A DNA stretch of 64,000 bases from JAJDXO01 sp965221855 (GCA_965221855.1 CBDCSV010000006.1:62001-126000); one strand, 5' to 3'. Numbered from the stretch's first letter, positions 8,418 to 19,329 are shown. Notes: generated by a model from the sequence alone, not told the origin. Translations and numbers: made by a program.

Positions 8418-8777
8418 ATGGCGAGACCTTATTCGATTGATTTGCGAGAGCGTGTTGTTTTGGCGGTTTTGGCGGGGGAGAGTTGCCGCGCTGTAGCGGC
8501 TCGGTTTGGGGTTGCGGTTTCGAGCGTGGTTAAGTGGTCGCAGCGCTACCGGCGGACGGGGAGTGTTGCGCCCGGCAAGATGGGCGGTCACCGCCGCCGG
8601 GTTCTTGAGCCCCATCGGGAGTTCATTGTCGGCCGGATCGACCAGGAGCCGCATCTGACGCTGCATCGGTTGAGAGACGAGTTGGCCGCTCGGGGTGTCA
8701 GGGTATCCCACAGCACGGTATGGCTGTTTCTGCGCCGTGAAGGGCTGCGCTTTAAAAAAAACCCTGTTCGCCGTTGA
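8418..8777 (+). CDS. IS630 transposase, N-terminal frame (orfA), copy 1
   Basis: From ATG 8418 (MARPYSIDLRERVV), placed well behind AAGGAGG, this 119-residue frame carries the helix-turn-helix region of an IS630 transposase (SCRAVAARFGVAVSSVVKW) and a second, homeodomain-like helical part. It ends shortly after a run of eight A (8754-8761). The catalytic residues are in the +1 frame downstream, so orfA alone is inactive. A +1 slip on A AAA AAA AC, or transcript slippage losing one A, would join it to orfB. Confidence 0.88.
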   Translation: MARPYSIDLRERVVLAVLAGESCRAVAARFGVAVSSVVKWSQRYRRTGSVAPGKMGGHRRRVLEPHREFIVGRIDQEPHLTLHRLRDELAARGVRVSHSTVWLFLRREGLRFKKNPVRR

Positions 8778-9366
8778 ACGGGCGCGCGCGGACATCGCCC
8801 GCCATCGCAGGCGCTGGAAGGCGTGGCAGGCAAAGCTTGATCCCGAACGGCTGGTATTCATTGATGAAACCTGGATCCGGACCAATATGGCCCCGCTGCG
8901 CGGCTGGGGGCCGAAAGGGGAGCGGGTCCGCGGCTTTGCCCCCCATGGGCGGTGGCACACCCTGACCTTCATCGGCGCGCTGCGCTGCGACCGGTTCACC
9001 GCGCCCTGCGTCTTCGACGGCCCCATCAATGGCGTGTGCTTCCGCGCCTACGTCGAGCAGCTGCTCGTGCCGACCCTGGTGCCCGGCGACATCGTCATCA
9101 TGGACAATCTCGGCAGCCACAAGTCAAAAGCCGTGCGAAACGCCATCCGTGCCGCCGGAGCCAAGCTGTGGCTCCTGCCCAAATATTCCCCCGACCTCAA
9201 TCCCATCGAGCAGACCTTTGCCCAAATCAAGCACTGGATGAGAAACGCCCAGAAGCGGGAGATCGACGACTTATGGCGCCATCTCGGGAGCCTCATCGAC
9301 ACCATCGAGCCACAGCAATGCGCCAACTACTTCAAAAACGCAGGATACGCTTCCGTCAAAATATGA
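8695..9366 (+). CDS. IS630 transposase, catalytic frame (orfB), copy 1
   Basis: This frame overlaps the end of orfA and carries the DDE catalytic core of the transposase: first Asp in FIDETWIRTN, second Asp in IVIMDNLGSHKS, and Glu in the motif YSPDLNPIEQTFAQIKHW. A GTG at 8695 could open it, but the residues before the A8 run do not look like transposase. I therefore infer that the real product is the orfA-orfB fusion of about 315 residues made by frameshifting. The frame is intact and identical in the second copy. Confidence 0.88.
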   Translation: MSGYPTARYGCFCAVKGCALKKTLFAVERARADIARHRRRWKAWQAKLDPERLVFIDETWIRTNMAPLRGWGPKGERVRGFAPHGRWHTLTFIGALRCDRFTAPCVFDGPINGVCFRAYVEQLLVPTLVPGDIVIMDNLGSHKSKAVRNAIRAAGAKLWLLPKYSPDLNPIEQTFAQIKHWMRNAQKREIDDLWRHLGSLIDTIEPQQCANYFKNAGYASVKI

Positions 9367-9375
9367 AACGCTCTA

Positions 9376-9684
9376 GGGTCACGGCCTGCGTCGCGTCCAG
9401 GCGTTCGAGCTGCCAGGGGCGGCCCGAAAAGCGTAGCGGCACCTACGGTTGAGGGCCGCATCGTGCGCTCTGCGCGCGTGGACGCGCGACGCCGCGGGCG
9501 GGCGCCCGGGCGCGACCCGAAGGGCGGCGCTCTCGGGCCGACAGCGTGCGTCGAGGCGCTTGCCCGATGTCACCGCATCACGCGCCCGCGCGCGTGTGGA
9601 CGCGCGACGCGCGGCGCGCCTCTCCTGCTCTGTCGGCCCGATAGCACCGCGCAGACCATGACCCTGGCGGGAAATGCGGGCTAG
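9376..9684. repeat. GC-rich structured intergenic element with inverted ends
   Basis: Immediately right of IS copy 1, GGGTCACGGCCTGCG (9376-9390) recurs inverted and degenerate as CGCAGACCATGACCC (9650-9664), bounding about 290 bp. Inside, GTGGACGCGCGACG occurs twice (9478-9491 and 9596-9609), and CGGGCCGACAG (9534-9544) has its exact reverse complement at 9630-9640. Open frames here are short and biased by composition. A related single end lies after gyrB at 39584-39630. It looks like a dispersed non-coding repeat rather than a gene. Confidence 0.7.
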
Positions 9685-9789
9685 CGCCGGCCCGGAGGCC
9701 GAGAGCGGAAAGGGCTTGAATTTGATGGGGTTTTGAGACATTTATACGCCACATTCTTGGTTGCTCTGCCATGCAGGGTAAATTCTAAG

Positions 9790-9813
9790 AGTGGGCCAGC
9801 GGCCCACTTTTTT
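9790..9813 (+). terminator. rimP leader terminator hairpin (probable attenuator)
   Basis: AGTGGGCC (9790-9797), a three-base loop and GGCCCACT (9801-9808) are followed by a run of six T (9808-9813). It sits about 80 bases upstream of rimP, with no gene ending just before it. A hairpin of the form GTGGGC...GCCCACTTTTTT in front of rimP is a recognised proteobacterial leader motif, so this may set read-through into the rimP-nusA operon. A weak promoter (TTGGTT 9757, TAAATT 9779) may lie just upstream. Confidence 0.75.
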
Positions 9814-9892
9814 GGTTTTGGGCCGGTGGGTTCCGCCCCCGTGATCGGTAGCCGCCTCTCGGCGCAACTCGTGGATTGGATGACGTTGGACG

Positions 9893-10387
9893 ATGACGAT
9901 GGATCAAGCAGGCCGTGTCGCCGAGATCGTTGCCCCGACGCTGGATGCGATGGGATACGATTTGGTGCGCGTGCAGCTCGCCGGCAACAGGAACGTCACC
10001 TTGCAGATCATGGCCGACCGCAAGGACGAGGCGGCGATGACCGTCGACGATTGTGCCGCCATCAGCCGCGAGGTGTCGGCATTGCTGGACGTCGAAGATC
10101 CGGTCGAGGGCGCCTATTCGCTGGAGGTCAGTTCGCCCGGCATCGACCGGCCGCTGGTCACGCTGAGGGATTTCGAGAGATTCGCCGGATTCGACGCGAA
10201 ATTGGAAACCCGGACGGCAATCGACGGCCGGAAACGGTTCAGAGGCAAATTGGCCGGCGTCGACGGCGGACGGATTCGCCTGAGAACCGATGCCGGCGAC
10301 GTCGGTCTCGATTTCGAAGACATTCGAACCGCGAAGCTGCTGCTCACCGATGAGCTGATCGAAGCGGCCTCGCGGGCAAACATGTAA
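9893..10387 (+). CDS. rimP: Ribosome maturation factor RimP
   Basis: RimP is needed for 30S subunit maturation. The 164-residue product shows the N-terminal domain with YDLVRVQL and the central conserved region ALLDVEDPVEGAYSLEVSSPGIDRPL, split here as LLDVEDPVEGAY then LEVSSPGIDRPL, followed by the SH3-like C-terminal domain. Two ATGs (9893 and 9899) are possible starts; neither has a strong ribosome binding site. It heads the classic rimP-nusA-infB operon, 28 bases before nusA. Confidence 0.94.
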   Translation: MTMDQAGRVAEIVAPTLDAMGYDLVRVQLAGNRNVTLQIMADRKDEAAMTVDDCAAISREVSALLDVEDPVEGAYSLEVSSPGIDRPLVTLRDFERFAGFDAKLETRTAIDGRKRFRGKLAGVDGGRIRLRTDAGDVGLDFEDIRTAKLLLTDELIEAASRANM

Positions 10388-10415
10388 GCTGAGGGACGTG
10401 CCAAGGTAAGAAAAG

Positions 10416-12071
10416 ATGGCTGCTGAGTTGGAAACCGAAACAGACACCACGATGTACACCCATCCGGAGCTCCTGCTGGTGGCGGACACCGTCGCACGGG
10501 AAAAGGGGATCGACCGGGAAGAGGTGTTGGACGCCATGGAGCAGGCCATCCAGAAGGCGGGCCGGTCCAAATATGGCCAGGAGCACGATATCCGGGCGCA
10601 GATCGACCGTAAATCGGGCGAAATCAAGCTGGCGCGCTATGTCGAGGTGGTGGACGAGATCGAGAACGAAACCACTCAGGTGACCGTGGATGCCGCCAAA
10701 AGACGGAAAGACGACGCCGAGGTCGGGGAGTTTCTGGTCGATCCGCTGCCGCCCATCGATTTCGGACGGATCGCGGCCCAGACTGCCAAGCAGGTCATCG
10801 TCCAGAAAGTTCGCGAAGCCGAGCGCAAGCGCCAGTTCGCCGAGTTCAAGGACCGGGTGGGCGAGATCGTCAACGGCATGGTCAAGCGGGTCGAATTCGG
10901 CAATATCATCGTCGATCTGGGCGGCCGGGCGGAAGGCATCGTCCGCCGGGATGAATCCATTCTGCGCGAGCACTTCTCCAACGGCGACCGGGTGCGGTCG
11001 TACATCTACGATGTTCGCGAGGAACCGCGGGGACCGCAAATCTTCCTGTCCCGGAACCATCCCCAGTTCATGGTCAAGTTGTTCGCCCAGGAAGTGCCGG
11101 AAATCTATGACGGCATCATCGAAATCAAGTCGGTGGCGCGCGATCCCGGCAGCCGGGCCAAGATCGCCGTGATTTCGAGCGACTCCAGCATCGACCCCGT
11201 CGGGGCCTGCGTCGGCATGCGGGGCTCCCGTGTGCAGGCGGTGGTCGCCGAACTGCAGGGCGAGAAGATCGACATTATCTCGTGGTCTCAGGATCCGGCG
11301 ACGTTCATCGTCAACGCGCTCGCGCCCGCCGAGGTGACGAAGGTGGTTCTGGACGAAGAGGCCAACCGGATCGAGGTGGTGGTTCCCGACGACCAGCTCA
11401 GCCTCGCCATCGGGCGGCGCGGACAGAACGTGCGATTGGCTTCCCAGCTTACCGGTTGGGACATCGATATCCTGACCGAGGCCGAGGAATCCGAACGCCG
11501 GACCCAGGAATTCGCCGCCCGTCTGCAACTGTTCCTGGAAGCGCTCGACGTCGACGAGGTGATCGCCCAGCTGCTGGTGACCGAGGGCTTCTCGACGATC
11601 GAGGAGGTTGCGTTTGTTCCGATCGAGGAGTTGGCGACTATCGAAGGATTCGATGACGAGGTTGCCGAAGAACTTCGCATCCGCGCGCGCGCGTATCTCG
11701 AGGAACGGGAAGCGGAGCTGACCGAGCGCCGGAAAGCCGCCGGTGTGACGGATGAGATGGCGGCGGTCGAGGGCCTGACGCCCGAGATGCTGGTGGTTCT
11801 CGGCGAGGCCGGCGTAAAGACCCTGGACGATCTCGCCGATCTGGCCGCGGACGAGCTGGTCGGAATCGAGGGCGATGAGGAAAAGGGCATTCTCGAGGAC
11901 TTCGGCGTCACCATGGCCTGGGCGAACGAGGTCATCATGGCCGCGCGGGCGCACTGGTTCGACGACGAAGACGCGCCCGAGGCGGAGAGCGAGGGCGCGG
12001 ATGAAGAGGGCGGCGAGGCTGCCGAAACGCAGGAGCCGGCGGCGGAAGCCGCGGATGGCGCCGGTCAATGA
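10416..12071 (+). CDS. nusA: Transcription termination/antitermination factor NusA
   Basis: NusA binds RNA polymerase and modulates pausing, termination and antitermination. The 551-residue protein has, in order, the NusA N-terminal domain (to about 135), an S1 domain (GEIVNGMVKRVEFGNIIVDL), two KH domains (GACVGMRGSRVQAVV; LAIGRRGQNVRLASQL) and two C-terminal helix-hairpin-helix repeats typical of proteobacteria, with an acidic tail. A shorter start at the Met of MYTHPELL (10452) is possible. Its stop overlaps the ylxR start by ATGA. Confidence 0.96.
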   Translation: MAAELETETDTTMYTHPELLLVADTVAREKGIDREEVLDAMEQAIQKAGRSKYGQEHDIRAQIDRKSGEIKLARYVEVVDEIENETTQVTVDAAKRRKDDAEVGEFLVDPLPPIDFGRIAAQTAKQVIVQKVREAERKRQFAEFKDRVGEIVNGMVKRVEFGNIIVDLGGRAEGIVRRDESILREHFSNGDRVRSYIYDVREEPRGPQIFLSRNHPQFMVKLFAQEVPEIYDGIIEIKSVARDPGSRAKIAVISSDSSIDPVGACVGMRGSRVQAVVAELQGEKIDIISWSQDPATFIVNALAPAEVTKVVLDEEANRIEVVVPDDQLSLAIGRRGQNVRLASQLTGWDIDILTEAEESERRTQEFAARLQLFLEALDVDEVIAQLLVTEGFSTIEEVAFVPIEELATIEGFDDEVAEELRIRARAYLEEREAELTERRKAAGVTDEMAAVEGLTPEMLVVLGEAGVKTLDDLADLAADELVGIEGDEEKGILEDFGVTMAWANEVIMAARAHWFDDEDAPEAESEGADEEGGEAAETQEPAAEAADGAGQ

Positions 12072-12772
12072 GACCGGGGCGGAACAGGCATTCGGCGGGC
12101 AAGGCCAGATTAGAGGAAGAATGGCGGCAGGCGGAAAAAATAGAGAGACGGCTCGGCGGTCCAAGGCGGCCGGCGGCCGGCGGCCGGCGATGCCTGCTCA
12201 GCGGCGAGACGCTTCCCAGATCGCAGCTCATAAGGTTCGTCGCCGGTCCCGGCGGCGAACTCGTTCCCGATATCGAAGAACGGCTTCCCGGCCGCGGTTT
12301 GTGGTTGCGTGCCGAGAGGGATATGATCGACCGGGCGTGCGCCAAAAAAGCCTTCTCAAGAGCGGCGCGCACTCAACTGACCGTTCCGGACGGTTTGGCC
12401 GACCAGGTCGAGGCGACGATTCGCCGAAAATGTCTGGACCTCCTCGGTTTGGCGAGGCGTGGCGGGCAGCTCGCCGGTGGCGCCCAACAGGTCCGGGACA
12501 TGTTGTCGGGCAAAGGCGCGGCGTTGTTTTTGTCGGCGTCCGACGGATCCGCCGATGAGCGGGACAAGATGAGCGCCTTGGCGCCCGGTGTGCCGGTTTG
12601 TACCCGGTTCACGTCCGCCGAGCTGGGCCATGCCGTCGGCAGGGAGCGCGTGGTCCATGTTGCCGTCGCCGAGGGCGGGCTCGCGGCGCGGCTGGCGGAC
12701 GAACTCGGGCGGCTGGCGGGCTTGTCGGCCGAAGACGGGACGAGAGGTGGAACTGAAACCGTGGCCGCCTGA
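12068..12772 (+). CDS. YlxR-type RNA-binding protein fused to L7Ae-like domain
   Basis: The 234-residue product combines a YlxR (DUF448) domain at about residues 40-105, seen in RRCLLSGETLPRSQLIRFV and GRGLWLRAERDMI, with a C-terminal L7Ae/L30e-like fold (LLGLARRGGQLAGGAQQV). This fusion is common in alphaproteobacteria between nusA and infB. Such proteins are nucleic-acid-binding; the exact role here is unknown. It starts within the nusA stop (ATGA), which indicates translational coupling. The N-terminal 35 residues are basic and variable. Confidence 0.9.
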   Translation: MRPGRNRHSAGKARLEEEWRQAEKIERRLGGPRRPAAGGRRCLLSGETLPRSQLIRFVAGPGGELVPDIEERLPGRGLWLRAERDMIDRACAKKAFSRAARTQLTVPDGLADQVEATIRRKCLDLLGLARRGGQLAGGAQQVRDMLSGKGAALFLSASDGSADERDKMSALAPGVPVCTRFTSAELGHAVGRERVVHVAVAEGGLAARLADELGRLAGLSAEDGTRGGTETVAA

Positions 12773-12801
12773 ACGGCGCCGCACAGACGAGATTCGATAC
12801 G

Positions 12802-15339
12802 ATGACCGAAGAAAAACCGAAGAAGAAGCTCAGCCTTTCCCGGCCGGGAAAACTGGAACTGAAAAAGACCGTCGAGGGCGGTCAGGTTCGCCAGAGCTTC
12901 TCCCATGGGCGTTACAAGGTCGTGACCGTCGAGGTCCGCAAGAAGCGGACGTTCAGGCCCGGCGATACGGGCGGCATGACCGAGGTGAAGGAAACCCCCG
13001 AGGCGGCGGAAGAGGTCATCACCGAAGAGCGGGAAGATGCCGGGGCGGTGCCGAGCGAGCCGGTTGCCGAAGAGGCGGCCAAGACCCCGTCCAGGTCTCT
13101 CACCGATGAAGAAAAGGCGGCGCGCGCCCGTGCGCTTCAGGACGCCAAAAAGGCCGAGGAAGAGCTGCGCAACAGACCGCCCGAGCCGGAACCCGAACAG
13201 GAAGCCGAGGAGAGCGCCGCCGAGGATGAAAAACGCCGGGTCGAGGAAGAGGCCCGCCGGCTGGCCGAAGCGGAGGAGGAACGTCAGCGCCAAGAGCGCG
13301 GCAAGGCCGCGGCGGAGGCCGGAATGGCCAAATTGCGGGCGCTCGAGAAGGGCGGCGACGCAGAGGAGGACGGCGAGGCCCGGCCGGCCGCCAAGCGGGG
13401 CAAGGCCGCCCCGAAAAAGGCGCCGACGCCGTCTCGCCGGGGCGAACCGCGCCGCCGCGCCGGCAAGCTCACCATCGCCGAGGCCTTGGACGATTCGGAG
13501 CGCACCAGGTCGCTGGCGTCCGTCCGCCGCGCCCGGGAGCGCCAAAAGAAAAAAGAGGCCGGCCCCACCGAACACGCCAAAATCATTCGCGACGTGACGG
13601 TGCCGGAGACCATCACCGTCCAGGAACTCGCCAACCGGATGGCCGAGCGGTCCGTCGAGGTGGTCAAGACGCTGATGAAACTGGGCGTGATGGCCAATGC
13701 CAATCAGGTGATCGATGCGGATACCGCCGAGCTGGTGGTGGCGGAATTCGGCCACAAGATCAAGCGGGTCGCCGATTCCGACGTGGAAATCGGGCTTGGC
13801 GGCGAGGATGACCGGGAAGCTCAGCTGTTGCCCCGCTCGCCGGTGGTGACGGTGATGGGTCACGTCGATCACGGCAAGACGTCGCTGCTGGACGCCATCC
13901 GGGCCACCGACGTGGTTTCCCGCGAGGCGGGCGGCATCACCCAGCATATCGGCGCCTACGAAATCACCACCGAGAGCGGCAACAGGATCACCTTCATCGA
14001 TACGCCGGGTCACGAGGCCTTCACCTCCATGCGCTCCCGGGGCGCCAAGGTTACCGATATCGTGGTTTTGGTGGTCGCCGCGGATGACGGCATCATGCCG
14101 CAAACCGTCGAAGCCATCGACCACGCCAAGGCGGCGGAAGTGCCGATCATCGTCGCCATCAACAAGATCGACCGTCCCGATGCCGATCCCAACAAGGTTC
14201 GCACCCAGTTGCTCGAGCACGAGATCGTTTCCGAAGCGATGGGCGGCGATGTTCTCGATGTCGAGGTTTCGGCTGTCCAGAAGACCAATCTCGACAAGCT
14301 CGAGGAAGCAATTCTGTTGCAGGCCGAGATTCTGGACCTCAAGGCCAATCCCGAGCGGACGGCCGAGGGGGCGATCGTCGAATCCCGGGTCGAAACCGGC
14401 CGCGGACCCTTGGCGACCGTTTTGGTGCAGCGCGGCACGCTCAAAGTCGGCGATATATTCATTGCCGGCGCCGAATGGGGCCGGGTCCGGTCGCTGATCG
14501 ACGACCGCGGCGAAGGCATCGAGGAAGCCGGGCCGTCACAGCCCGTCGAAGTGGTTGGCCTGAACGCCGCGCCCCAGGCCGGTGATCAGTTCGTCGTCGT
14601 CGAGGATGAGGCCCGGGCGCGGAAGATTTCCGAGTTCCGGCAAAACAAGGAAAGGGCGGCGCGGACGGCGGTGGCGCCGCGCGGCACGCTCGAGGAAATG
14701 TTCGATGCCATCAAGGCCGGTGAAGCCAGGGAGCTGCCGATCGTCATCAAGGGCGACGTCCAAGGCTCGGTCGAAGCCATCGTCGGCATGCTCGACAAAC
14801 TGCCCCAGGAAGAGGTGGGTGTCTCGGTGCTGCACAGCGGCGTCGGCGGGATCAACGAATCCGACGTCACCCTCGCGGAATCCGCCGGCACGGTCGTCCT
14901 CGGCTTCAATGTCCGCGCCAACAAACAGGCGCGCGACGCCGCCGAGGCCGCGGGCGTCGACATCCGCTATTATTCCGTGATCTACGATGTCGTCGACGAC
15001 ATGAAGAAGCTGTTGGTCGGCATGATGGCGCCGACCCTTCGCGAGGAGTTCCTCGGCAACGCCGAGGTGCGCGAGGTGTTCAACGTTTCCAAGGTCGGCC
15101 GCGTCGCCGGCTGCTACATCTCGGAGGGCGTCGTGCGCCGGGGCGCCAAGGTGCGCCTGCTCCGGGACGACGTGGTTGTCCACGAGGGCAGCCTGTCGAC
15201 CCTCAAGCGCTTCAAGGACGACGTCCGCGAGGTTCAGCAGAACTATGAGTGCGGGATGTCGTTCGAGAACTACCAGGACATCAAGGAAGGCGACGTGATC
15301 GAGTGCTTTGACGTCCATGAGGAAGCGCCCGTCCTCTAA
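12802..15339 (+). CDS. infB: Translation initiation factor IF-2
   Basis: IF-2 is the GTPase that places initiator tRNA on the 30S subunit. The 845-residue protein has a long charged Glu/Ala/Arg-rich N-terminus (to about 270), an IF2 N-domain (TVQELANRMAERSVEVVKTL), then the G domain with GHVDHGKTSLLDAI (G1), DTPGHEAF (G3) and NKIDRP (G4). Domains II-IV run to the C-terminus, ending in the GMSFENYQDIKEGDVIECF segment. Translation starts at ATG 12802. rbfA follows 22 bases after its stop. Confidence 0.97.
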   Translation: MTEEKPKKKLSLSRPGKLELKKTVEGGQVRQSFSHGRYKVVTVEVRKKRTFRPGDTGGMTEVKETPEAAEEVITEEREDAGAVPSEPVAEEAAKTPSRSLTDEEKAARARALQDAKKAEEELRNRPPEPEPEQEAEESAAEDEKRRVEEEARRLAEAEEERQRQERGKAAAEAGMAKLRALEKGGDAEEDGEARPAAKRGKAAPKKAPTPSRRGEPRRRAGKLTIAEALDDSERTRSLASVRRARERQKKKEAGPTEHAKIIRDVTVPETITVQELANRMAERSVEVVKTLMKLGVMANANQVIDADTAELVVAEFGHKIKRVADSDVEIGLGGEDDREAQLLPRSPVVTVMGHVDHGKTSLLDAIRATDVVSREAGGITQHIGAYEITTESGNRITFIDTPGHEAFTSMRSRGAKVTDIVVLVVAADDGIMPQTVEAIDHAKAAEVPIIVAINKIDRPDADPNKVRTQLLEHEIVSEAMGGDVLDVEVSAVQKTNLDKLEEAILLQAEILDLKANPERTAEGAIVESRVETGRGPLATVLVQRGTLKVGDIFIAGAEWGRVRSLIDDRGEGIEEAGPSQPVEVVGLNAAPQAGDQFVVVEDEARARKISEFRQNKERAARTAVAPRGTLEEMFDAIKAGEARELPIVIKGDVQGSVEAIVGMLDKLPQEEVGVSVLHSGVGGINESDVTLAESAGTVVLGFNVRANKQARDAAEAAGVDIRYYSVIYDVVDDMKKLLVGMMAPTLREEFLGNAEVREVFNVSKVGRVAGCYISEGVVRRGAKVRLLRDDVVVHEGSLSTLKRFKDDVREVQQNYECGMSFENYQDIKEGDVIECFDVHEEAPVL

Positions 15340-15361
15340 CGGGCTCCTGACGGGTAAACTC

Positions 15362-15781
15362 ATGAGCAGGGGCCGGAACAAGGGCCACGGCGGCCTCGCG
15401 GGCCGGGCGCCGTCCCAGCGGCAGCTCCGGGTCGGAGAAGAATTGCGCCATGTCCTGGCCGCGGTGATGGAGCGCCACGAGCTGCACGACCCGATGCTGG
15501 CCGGTATCGACGTGACGGTAACCGAGGTGCGGATCAGCCCCGATCTCAAGAATGCCACCGTGTTCGTCGCGACCATGGATCATGGCGGCGTCGACGATAC
15601 CGTGGTCGCCCTCGACCGGGCGTCGCCCTTTCTGCGCCGCCGAATCGGCGAACAGGTCCGGCTGCGCCATGTGCCGAGATTGCGCTTCGAAGCCGACCGT
15701 TCATTCGACAATGCGGACCGGATCGACGCGCTCCTGCACCGGATCGATGCGCCGGCCCCTGGGCCGGAGGCGGAGGACTAG
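15362..15781 (+). CDS. rbfA: 30S ribosome-binding factor RbfA
   Basis: RbfA assists late 16S rRNA processing and cold adaptation. The 139-residue product contains the KH-like core: RVGEELRHVLAAVMERH, VTVTEVRISPDLKNATVFV and LRFEADRSFDNADRIDALL. I place the start at ATG 15362 (MSRGRNKGHGG), because the earlier in-frame ATG at 15308 would overlap infB by 32 bases. The operon order infB-rbfA-truB supports the call. Confidence 0.93.
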   Translation: MSRGRNKGHGGLAGRAPSQRQLRVGEELRHVLAAVMERHELHDPMLAGIDVTVTEVRISPDLKNATVFVATMDHGGVDDTVVALDRASPFLRRRIGEQVRLRHVPRLRFEADRSFDNADRIDALLHRIDAPAPGPEAED

Positions 15782-15787
15782 CGGTCC

Positions 15788-16720
15788 ATGGCGCGGTCGA
15801 GGCGGCGGAAAGGCCGGCCGGTCCATGGGTGGCTGATTCTCGACAAGCCCGCCGGCATCACGTCCGCCAAGGCAGCGGCTGCGGCCAAGCGTCTTCTCGA
15901 TGCGGCGAAGGTGGGTCACGGCGGCACCCTCGATCCCATGGCGACGGGTGTGCTGCCGCTGGCGTTCGGCGAGGCCACCAAGACCGTCGCTTACGTCATG
16001 GACGGCTCGAAGGCCTATACCTTTACCGTTGCCTGGGGCGAAGCGCGCTCCACGGAGGATGCCGAGGGCGATGTGACCGCAGCCAGCGCTGTCCGTCCGG
16101 ACGAAGGCGCGATCCGCGACGCCATTCCGGCGTTCATCGGCGGCATCCGGCAAGTTCCGCCCGCCTTCTCGGCCGTCAAGGTCGGCGGCAAGCGCGCTTA
16201 CGAGCTGGCGCGCGCCGACGAAAACCCGGAACTGCGCCCCAGAAAAGTCCATATCGAGCGGTTGGAACTGGTTCGCATCGTGGACCGGGATCATGCTGAA
16301 TTCGAGGTATCCTGCGGCAAGGGAACCTATATACGGTCCCTGGCGCGCGATCTGGCACAATCCCTGGGGACGGTCGGCCACCTGTCCGGTTTGCGCCGCA
16401 CCCGGGTCGGGCCGTTTTCGGAAAAGGACGCGATTTCCCTGGATAAACTGGAGGCTTTGGGGCATATTGCCGCCGCCGAAGCCGAGCTTCGGCCGGTCGA
16501 GGACGCGCTGGACGACATCCCGGCACTTGTTCTCACCGAGGACGAAGCCCGTCATCTGAGAAGAGGCCAACCGGTCTCGGCGTTGCAGGTGGCCCGCCGA
16601 ACCCCCCTCAGTGACATCGACCAGGGCGCAGTCGTCTGTGCCATGGCGGAGGGAAAACCGGTGGCGCTTGCGACATTCGATGGCGGCGAAATTCGTCCGT
16701 TTCGAGTGTTGAACCTTTAA
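15788..16720 (+). CDS. truB: tRNA pseudouridine(55) synthase TruB
   Basis: TruB makes pseudouridine 55 in the T-loop of tRNAs. The 310-residue protein has HGWLILDKPAGITS at its start and the catalytic motif GHGGTLDPMATGVLPLAFG, whose Asp (about residue 56) is the nucleophile. GGIRQVPPAFSAVKVGGKRAY and YIRSLARDLA follow. It starts 6 bases after rbfA and ends 12 bases before the chosen rpsO start, so it is clearly part of the same operon. Confidence 0.96.
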   Translation: MARSRRRKGRPVHGWLILDKPAGITSAKAAAAAKRLLDAAKVGHGGTLDPMATGVLPLAFGEATKTVAYVMDGSKAYTFTVAWGEARSTEDAEGDVTAASAVRPDEGAIRDAIPAFIGGIRQVPPAFSAVKVGGKRAYELARADENPELRPRKVHIERLELVRIVDRDHAEFEVSCGKGTYIRSLARDLAQSLGTVGHLSGLRRTRVGPFSEKDAISLDKLEALGHIAAAEAELRPVEDALDDIPALVLTEDEARHLRRGQPVSALQVARRTPLSDIDQGAVVCAMAEGKPVALATFDGGEIRPFRVLNL

Positions 16721-16732
16721 TTGGAGACCATG

Positions 16733-17002
16733 ATGTCGATTACCGCAGAGCGTAAGCAGGAGTTGATCTCCGAATACGCCACCAAATCGGGCGATACCGG
16801 CTCACCGGAAGTGCAAGTTGCCATTCTCAGCGAACGGATCGCCAACCTCACCGAACATCTCAAGACCCACCAGAAGGACTTCCACTCCCGCCGGGGGCTT
16901 TTGATGATGGTCGGTCAACGCCGGCGGCTTTTGGACTACCTGAGCCGCAAGAACCGCGGCCGCTACGACGAGTTGATCCAGCGGCTTGGTCTCAGGCGTT
17001 AG
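16733..17002 (+). CDS. rpsO: Small ribosomal subunit protein uS15
   Basis: The 89-residue product from ATG 16733 (MSITAERKQELI) has the exact family length and the signature of S15: GDTGSPEVQVAILSERI, HLKTHQKDFHSRRGL and LLDYLSRKN. S15 binds the 16S rRNA central domain early in 30S assembly. TTGGAGACC upstream is the ribosome binding site. Two adjacent ATGs occur (16730 and 16733); the second has the better spacing. A small inverted repeat AATTGC/GCAATT (17003-17018) follows the stop. Confidence 0.96.
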   Translation: MSITAERKQELISEYATKSGDTGSPEVQVAILSERIANLTEHLKTHQKDFHSRRGLLMMVGQRRRLLDYLSRKNRGRYDELIQRLGLRR

Positions 17003-17199
17003 AATTGCTCAAGCAATTGTGCGAGAAACCGATTGGCACGGGTTGCCAATTCCCAATGATTTTTGTTTTCGCCGGCTGCGGAGGCATGGCGCCGCCGCGG
17101 CCTGCAGCTGCTCGGGGGTCCGGCAATTCGGTCGGGTCTTCGGGCTTCGGTACGTAGGCGGTTGGGGAAGAGAACGAACGTAGGAAGGAAGAGAAAGAT

Positions 17200-19329
<2,130 letters not shown>

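Larger units (their letters stand above)
8324..9373 (+). mobile_element. IS630-type insertion sequence, copy 1 (1050 bp)
   Basis: The element runs from GAGCGTATTTGAG to ...ATGAAACGCTC and is flanked by TA at 8322-8323 and 9374-9375, the TA target duplication typical of IS630. The ends share GAGCGT as a short, degenerate inverted repeat. Inside are two overlapping frames forming one DDE transposase. A copy of the same length and, as far as I compared it, the same sequence lies inverted at 50481-51530; position x here corresponds to 59854 minus x there. The apparent identity implies recent transposition. Confidence 0.93.

Noticed and set aside
8324..9373. IS630 transposase as a frameshifted pseudogene
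   Set aside because: Both copies carry the same split at an A8 run and intact DDE residues, which points to programmed slippage.
9449..9684. Small Arg/Ala-rich proteins in the GC-rich element
   Set aside because: Frames are open in several registers because of composition; there are no ribosome binding sites and no recognisable domain.
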